Shown: positions 60,191 through 64,000 of the stretch, piece after piece
Numbering within the stretch: position 1 is the first letter of the stretch
Layout: each line of letters opens with the position of its first letter
Assembly: GCF_965263005.1 (NCBI RefSeq)
Contig: NZ_OZ253579.1
Coordinates: 558,001-622,000 of the forward strand
DNA from: Rariloculus sp965263005
Lineage (GTDB): Bacteria > Pseudomonadota > Gammaproteobacteria > Steroidobacterales > Rariloculaceae
DNA length: 64,000 nucleotides
Direction: 5' to 3'
Notes under the pieces: generated by a model
Databases searched by the model: none
What the model saw: the letters and a program-made list of their open reading frames with translations, nothing else
What the model was told of the DNA's origin: nothing
Program-made: the position numbers and the translations under genes

Positions 60191-61344
60191 AGCGCCCGCT
60201 CCCGATGCCGCCCAACCACGTGGACCCGCTGCTTGCCGGTGCAAGCCTTGGTCTCGTCGTCATTGGCGCCGTGGTGGTCGGCTCCGCATCGATCTCGCTG
60301 GCAGACCGGGATATCGGCGAGCCGCTTTATTACCTGCTGCGCCATCTCGGCGCGGTGGGCATCGGTTGCGCCGGTGCGTTCATCGTCGCCGCCGTGCCGA
60401 CCGACGTCTGGTATCGGCTGAACGGGTTCGTCCTGCTTGCGTGCGTCGTGTTGCTCGTGCTGGTGCTCGTACCCGGGCTCGGACAGACCGTCAACGGCAG
60501 TGCCCGGTGGCTCGGGCTCGGTCCGGTCCGTTTCCAGGCCTCCGAGCCCGCCCGCCTGTTGCTGCTCACGTACGTCGCAAGCTACGCCGTGCGCCATCAG
60601 GCGGATCTCTTGACGAGCTTCTGGGGATTCCTGAAGCCCATGTTTATCGTTGCGCTCGTCTGCGCGTTGCTGCTTGCCGAGCCGGACTTCGGAGCCGCCG
60701 TCGTCGTCACGCTGACGAGCCTCGGCATCCTGTTCGTCGCGGGCGCAAGGCTGCGCGACTTCGTGCTGGCGCTGATCATCGCCGCCTCGGCGTTCGGCGC
60801 GCTGGCCGTTAATTCGGCGTATCGGCTCGAACGGCTTACGGCGTTCCTCAATCCGTGGAGCGATCCCTTCGCGAGTGGATTCCAGCTCACGCAGTCGCTG
60901 ATCGCGATCGGGCGCGGCGAGTGGTTCGGCGTCGGCCTCGGTGAGGGTGTGCAGAAACTGTTCTACCTGCCCGAGGCGCACACGGATTTCGTGTTCGCGG
61001 TCCTGACCGAAGAACTTGGCTTCGTGGGAGCGAGTTTTGTGGTGCTGCTGTTCGCATTCATCGTCTATCGCGCGATGGCGATGGGTCAGCAGGCGATTCG
61101 TGAGGGCATGGAGTTTCAGGGACTTCTGAGCACGGGGATCGGATTGATGCTCGGCATCCAGGCGTTGATCAACATCGGCGTGAACACGGGTTTGCTGCCC
61201 ACCAAGGGACTGACGCTGCCGCTCGTCAGCTACGGGCGCTCGAGCACGGTCGTGACGCTCGTCGCGCTCGGGATGCTGATGCGTGTGCACCGCGAGCTCA
61301 GCGCCGTACAACAAGTCACTGCAAAGCGGAGGCCGAAACAGTGA
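60187..61344 (+). CDS. ftsW: septal peptidoglycan glycosyltransferase FtsW
   Basis: The 385-residue SEDS protein has about ten membrane helices and polymerises septal glycan with FtsI. Present are NGSARWLGLGPVRFQASEPARL, LLLAEPDFGAAVVVTLTSL, GFQLTQSLIAIGRGEWFGVGLGEGVQKLFYLPEAHTDFVFAVLTEE with the catalytic Asp region, and NIGVNTGLLPTKGLTLPLVSYGRSS. The last motif is usually SYGGSS; Arg replaces the second Gly. It overlaps murD by four bases and murG by four. Confidence 0.95.
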   Translation: MKRPLPMPPNHVDPLLAGASLGLVVIGAVVVGSASISLADRDIGEPLYYLLRHLGAVGIGCAGAFIVAAVPTDVWYRLNGFVLLACVVLLVLVLVPGLGQTVNGSARWLGLGPVRFQASEPARLLLLTYVASYAVRHQADLLTSFWGFLKPMFIVALVCALLLAEPDFGAAVVVTLTSLGILFVAGARLRDFVLALIIAASAFGALAVNSAYRLERLTAFLNPWSDPFASGFQLTQSLIAIGRGEWFGVGLGEGVQKLFYLPEAHTDFVFAVLTEELGFVGASFVVLLFAFIVYRAMAMGQQAIREGMEFQGLLSTGIGLMLGIQALINIGVNTGLLPTKGLTLPLVSYGRSSTVVTLVALGMLMRVHRELSAVQQVTAKRRPKQ

Positions 61345-62429
61345 CGGGCGGGCCGATCATGATCATGGCGGGCGGCACGGGCGGACACGTATTCCCGGGC
61401 CTGGCCGTGGCCGCCACACTGCGTGAGCGGCAGCATCCCATCGTCTGGATCGGCACGCATCGCGGGCTCGAATCGACCCTCGTTCCCGAGCACGGCATCG
61501 ATATCGACTGGATCAGCATTTCCGGAATCAGGAGCAGCGGCTTGGCCGCGTGGCTCGCGGCGCCGTTCAAGATCGTCTTCGCGATAGCGCAGGCGATGCG
61601 GATCTTCCACCGTTGCCGGCCCGGCGCGGTGCTCGGTCTCGGCGGCTTCGTCTCGGGCCCGGGCGGTATCGCGGCGTGGCTTACGCGCAGACCATTGCTC
61701 ATACACGAGCAAAACGCCATTGCGGGAACGACGAACCGCCTGCTCGCCCGGTTTGCCAAGCAGGTATTCGAGGCATTTCCGGGCAGCTTCCCGGCGAGCG
61801 TCGAAGCGAGCTGGATCGGTAACCCCGTGCGCCGGGAGATCGCGTCGCTGCCCCCGCCCCGGGAGCGCTCGATTGCTGCACCGCACAGACGTGTTCGCGT
61901 GCTCGTGCTCGGCGGCAGTCGAGGCGCGCGGGTGCTGAATCGCGTGCTGCCGCCGGCGGTCAAGGGACTCTCGGCATTGCGCAATCCCGAGATCCGGCAT
62001 CAATCGGGGAGTGCGGTCGAGGAGACCGCTGCAAGCTACACCGAGGCCGGTATCGACGCCGGCGTCGAGGCATTCATCGACGACATGGCAGCCGCCTACG
62101 CCTGGGCGGATCTCGTCGTCGCGCGCGCCGGCGCGCTAACGGTCACCGAGCTTGCCGCCTGCGGGGTAGGCGCAATTCTCGTGCCGTTTCCGTACGCGGT
62201 CGACGATCACCAGACCGAGAATGCGCGGCGGTTCGTCGCCGCCGGCGCCGCCGTGCTGATCCCCGAGCGCGAGCTCGATGCCGGGCGTCTCGGCCGCGAG
62301 CTCGAGCGGCTGCTGTCAGATCGCGGCCTGCTGTTGCGAATGGCCGAGCAGGCGCGGGCGCAAGCCAGGCCCGACGCGGCGGAGCAGCTTGCCGACGCTT
62401 GTTTGCGGTATGCCGGAGGTGCGTCGTGA
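61341..62429 (+). CDS. murG: lipid II synthase MurG
   Basis: The 362-residue GT-B glycosyltransferase adds GlcNAc to lipid I at the inner face of the membrane. The GTG start overlaps ftsW (GTGA). Motifs are MAGGTGGHVFPGLAVA, GLGGFVSGPGGIAAWLTRRPLLIHEQNAIAG, GGSRGARVLN and the donor site RAGALTVTELAACGVGAILVPFPYAVDDHQTENAR. Length is typical. Confidence 0.97.
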   Translation: MTGGPIMIMAGGTGGHVFPGLAVAATLRERQHPIVWIGTHRGLESTLVPEHGIDIDWISISGIRSSGLAAWLAAPFKIVFAIAQAMRIFHRCRPGAVLGLGGFVSGPGGIAAWLTRRPLLIHEQNAIAGTTNRLLARFAKQVFEAFPGSFPASVEASWIGNPVRREIASLPPPRERSIAAPHRRVRVLVLGGSRGARVLNRVLPPAVKGLSALRNPEIRHQSGSAVEETAASYTEAGIDAGVEAFIDDMAAAYAWADLVVARAGALTVTELAACGVGAILVPFPYAVDDHQTENARRFVAAGAAVLIPERELDAGRLGRELERLLSDRGLLLRMAEQARAQARPDAAEQLADACLRYAGGAS

Positions 62430-63850
62430 CGGATCGCATGGGCCAGATCCGCAGCGTTTACTTCGTCGGCATCGGCGGCGTGGGCATGGCCGGCATCGCC
62501 GAGGTGCTGATCAACCTGGGTTACCGGGTGCATGGATCGGATCTCAGGCTTAGCGCCGCGACCGAGCGATTGGAGTCGCTCGGCGCCGAAATCCACGAAG
62601 GCCACGACGCCGCTCATGTCCGTGAAACCGATGTGGTCGTCGTCTCGAGCGCAGTCGGCAGCGACAATCCCGAGATCATCGAAGCGAAGCGGCGGAGAAT
62701 TCCGGTCGTGCAAAGGGCGCAGATGCTCGGTGAACTCATGCGCTTTCGCTACGGTATCGCAGTCGCCGGAACCCACGGCAAGACCACGACGACGAGCCTG
62801 ATCGCAAGTGTGCTTGCCGAGGGCGGGCTCGATCCGACTTTCGTCATTGGCGGGCGTCTTGCAAGCGCAGACGCCAACGCGAGGTTGGGCGTGGGCAAAT
62901 ATCTCGTCGCCGAGGCCGACGAGAGCGATGCGTCATTCCTGCATCTGCAGCCGATGATCGCGGTAGTCACGAATGTCGATGCCGACCACCTTGCGACCTA
63001 TGACGGCGAACTCGGCCGGCTCAAGCAAGCGTTCCTCGATTTCGTGCACAACCTGCCTTTTTACGGCGTCGCCGTGATGTGCGGCGACGACGCCAATACG
63101 AAAGATCTGATTCCCGAGGTCGGGCGGCGCGTGCTGAGCTACGGCCGCACGAAGCGCGCCGACGTGTGGGTCTCGGACATCGAGCGCCGCGGGATGCGGA
63201 CTCGATTCAAGGTTCGCCTGCCCGGGAACGGCAGGCCCGTTCAGTTCGAGCTCAACCTGCCCGGCACCCACAACGTGCTGAACGCGCTCGCCGCGATTGC
63301 CGTCGCCAGCGAGCTCGGAGTCGATACGCGCGCTGTGCAAAAGGCGCTTGCAGAATTCTCCGGCATAGATCGCCGCCTGCAGGTGCTGGCGACTGTCAAC
63401 ACGGGGGCCGGGCGAGTCACGTTCGTCGACGATTACGGCCATCATCCCACCGAGATCGCAGCGACGCTCGCCGCTGCTCGCGATGCATGGCCCGGCAGGC
63501 GCATCGTCGTCGTCTTTCAGCCGCATCGTTACACCAGAACGCGGGCGCTGCTCGACGATTTTGCTCAGGTGCTCGCCGATGTCGATGTGTTGCTGCTGAC
63601 GAGCGTGTATGCGGCCGGCGAGGAAGCTCTCGCCGATGCCGACGGGAAGGCGCTGGCCAGAGCCGTACGCGCGCGCGGCGCCGTGGAGCCAATTTTTATC
63701 GAGGAACTCGACGAGCTGCACACCGTGCTCGGCAATGTGCTTCGCGCCAATGACGTGGTGTTGACCCTGGGCGCGGGCAGCATCGGCGCTGTGGCCGCGA
63801 CACTGCCAGGCCGGCTCGCCGTTCGCGGGCCGGTAGGAGTGAGCCAGTGA
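62426..63850 (+). CDS. murC: UDP-N-acetylmuramate--L-alanine ligase
   Basis: The 474-residue Mur ligase begins at GTG 62426, overlapping murG, with GGAGG seven bases upstream; ATG 62438 is the alternative. It has YFVGIGGVGMAGIAEVLINLGY, VVSSAVGSDNPEI, the ATP loop AGTHGKTTTTSLIASVL, EADESDASFLHLQP, NVDADHLATYDG, DDYGHHPTEIAATL and FQPHRYTRTRAL. It adds L-alanine, the first amino acid of the stem peptide. Confidence 0.97.
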   Translation: MTDRMGQIRSVYFVGIGGVGMAGIAEVLINLGYRVHGSDLRLSAATERLESLGAEIHEGHDAAHVRETDVVVVSSAVGSDNPEIIEAKRRRIPVVQRAQMLGELMRFRYGIAVAGTHGKTTTTSLIASVLAEGGLDPTFVIGGRLASADANARLGVGKYLVAEADESDASFLHLQPMIAVVTNVDADHLATYDGELGRLKQAFLDFVHNLPFYGVAVMCGDDANTKDLIPEVGRRVLSYGRTKRADVWVSDIERRGMRTRFKVRLPGNGRPVQFELNLPGTHNVLNALAAIAVASELGVDTRAVQKALAEFSGIDRRLQVLATVNTGAGRVTFVDDYGHHPTEIAATLAAARDAWPGRRIVVVFQPHRYTRTRALLDDFAQVLADVDVLLLTSVYAAGEEALADADGKALARAVRARGAVEPIFIEELDELHTVLGNVLRANDVVLTLGAGSIGAVAATLPGRLAVRGPVGVSQ

Positions 63851-64000
63851 GCGCTGCAGCGGACGAGGTCGCCGACACGCTGATGCTGCTGCGCGACGAG
63901 CCAATGGCCAAGCACACGTCATGGCGCGTGGGTGGGCCGGCCGACGTGTTCTTCAAGCCGAGCACGCTCGATCAGCTCGAGTCGTTCCTCGCAACGCTGC
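63847..64000 (+). CDS. murB: UDP-N-acetylenolpyruvoylglucosamine reductase, 5' part only
   Basis: The frame from GTG 63847, overlapping the murC stop, reads into the window edge for 51 codons. MAKHTSWRVGGPADVFFKPST is the FAD-binding start of MurB, which reduces the enolpyruvyl product of MurA. The remaining five sixths of the gene lie outside the window. Confidence 0.92.
   Translation, partial: MSAAADEVADTLMLLRDEPMAKHTSWRVGGPADVFFKPSTLDQLESFLATL

Overview
The window reads as a GC-rich gammaproteobacterial chromosome segment. The evidence is gene order and content: tsaD/rpsU divergent, lptC-lptA-lptB-rpoN-hpf, ibaG-murA, degS-(petABC)-sspA-sspB-gmhA-yraN-lpoA-rsmI-rnpB, then a complete dcw cluster starting at mraZ. 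Lipid A/LPS genes (hldE, gmhA, lptABC) and meso-DAP peptidoglycan genes (mpl, murE) confirm a Gram-negative envelope. I cannot name a genus; a lineage near Woeseiales, Steroidobacterales or Chromatiales is a guess from the mixture of genes.

Layout. 1-6.2 kb: rpsU, tsaD, folB, a pteridine-reductase-like SDR, a MidA-type methyltransferase, uppP and cca. 6.4-10 kb: a COG4324 aminopeptidase lipoprotein, an NDUFA9-like SDR and a Deg/HtrA protease. 10-13.6 kb: a split adenosylcobalamin-dependent (class II) ribonucleotide reductase, nrdJa-nrdJb, behind an elaborate control region with an NrdR box. 13.8-18 kb: hldE, tolC, a rhodanese and an isoaspartyl methyltransferase. 18-22.4 kb: a K+-independent type H+-pyrophosphatase, a PPi-dependent phosphofructokinase and adenylate kinase, a pyrophosphate-energy cluster. 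22.7-27.4 kb: rnd, a membrane protein, mpl, hspQ, rubredoxin, cpdA. 27.7-34.7 kb: a tkt-gap-pgk-glycerate 2-kinase-pyk operon. 34.9-42 kb: patatin phospholipase, mgtE, a RapZ reduced to its C-terminal domain, hpf, rpoN, lptB, lptA, lptC. 42-50.7 kb: ibaG, murA, degS, wreckage of a cytochrome bc1 operon, sspAB, gmhA, yraN, lpoA, rsmI. 50.9-64 kb: rnpB and mraZ-rsmH-ftsL-ftsI-murE-murF-mraY-murD-ftsW-murG-murC-murB, most genes overlapping by 1-7 bases; murB runs off the right edge.

The least ordinary material is not in the housekeeping genes. (1) Five copies of a ~158-bp element with long terminal inverted repeats (CAGCCCGTGG...CCACGGGCTG) lie at gene boundaries. Three copies are flanked by identical 4-bp direct repeats (CTAG, CTGG or CCAG), which fits a non-autonomous transposon (MITE). 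One copy rewrote the C-terminus of a gene, one supplies the start of the Deg protease, and two sit exactly on stop codons. (2) The bc1 operon has collapsed to a Rieske fragment fused to a frameshifted 3' half of cytochrome c1, with cytochrome b gone. (3) The PTS-Ntr genes normally found between hpf and mgtE are missing, leaving only the RapZ C-terminal domain. (4) The nrdJ leader carries an NrdR box, an 11-bp tandem repeat, a near-consensus promoter and a perfect stem-loop starting at the predicted transcription start.

No tRNA, rRNA, CRISPR array, prophage or intact insertion sequence was seen.
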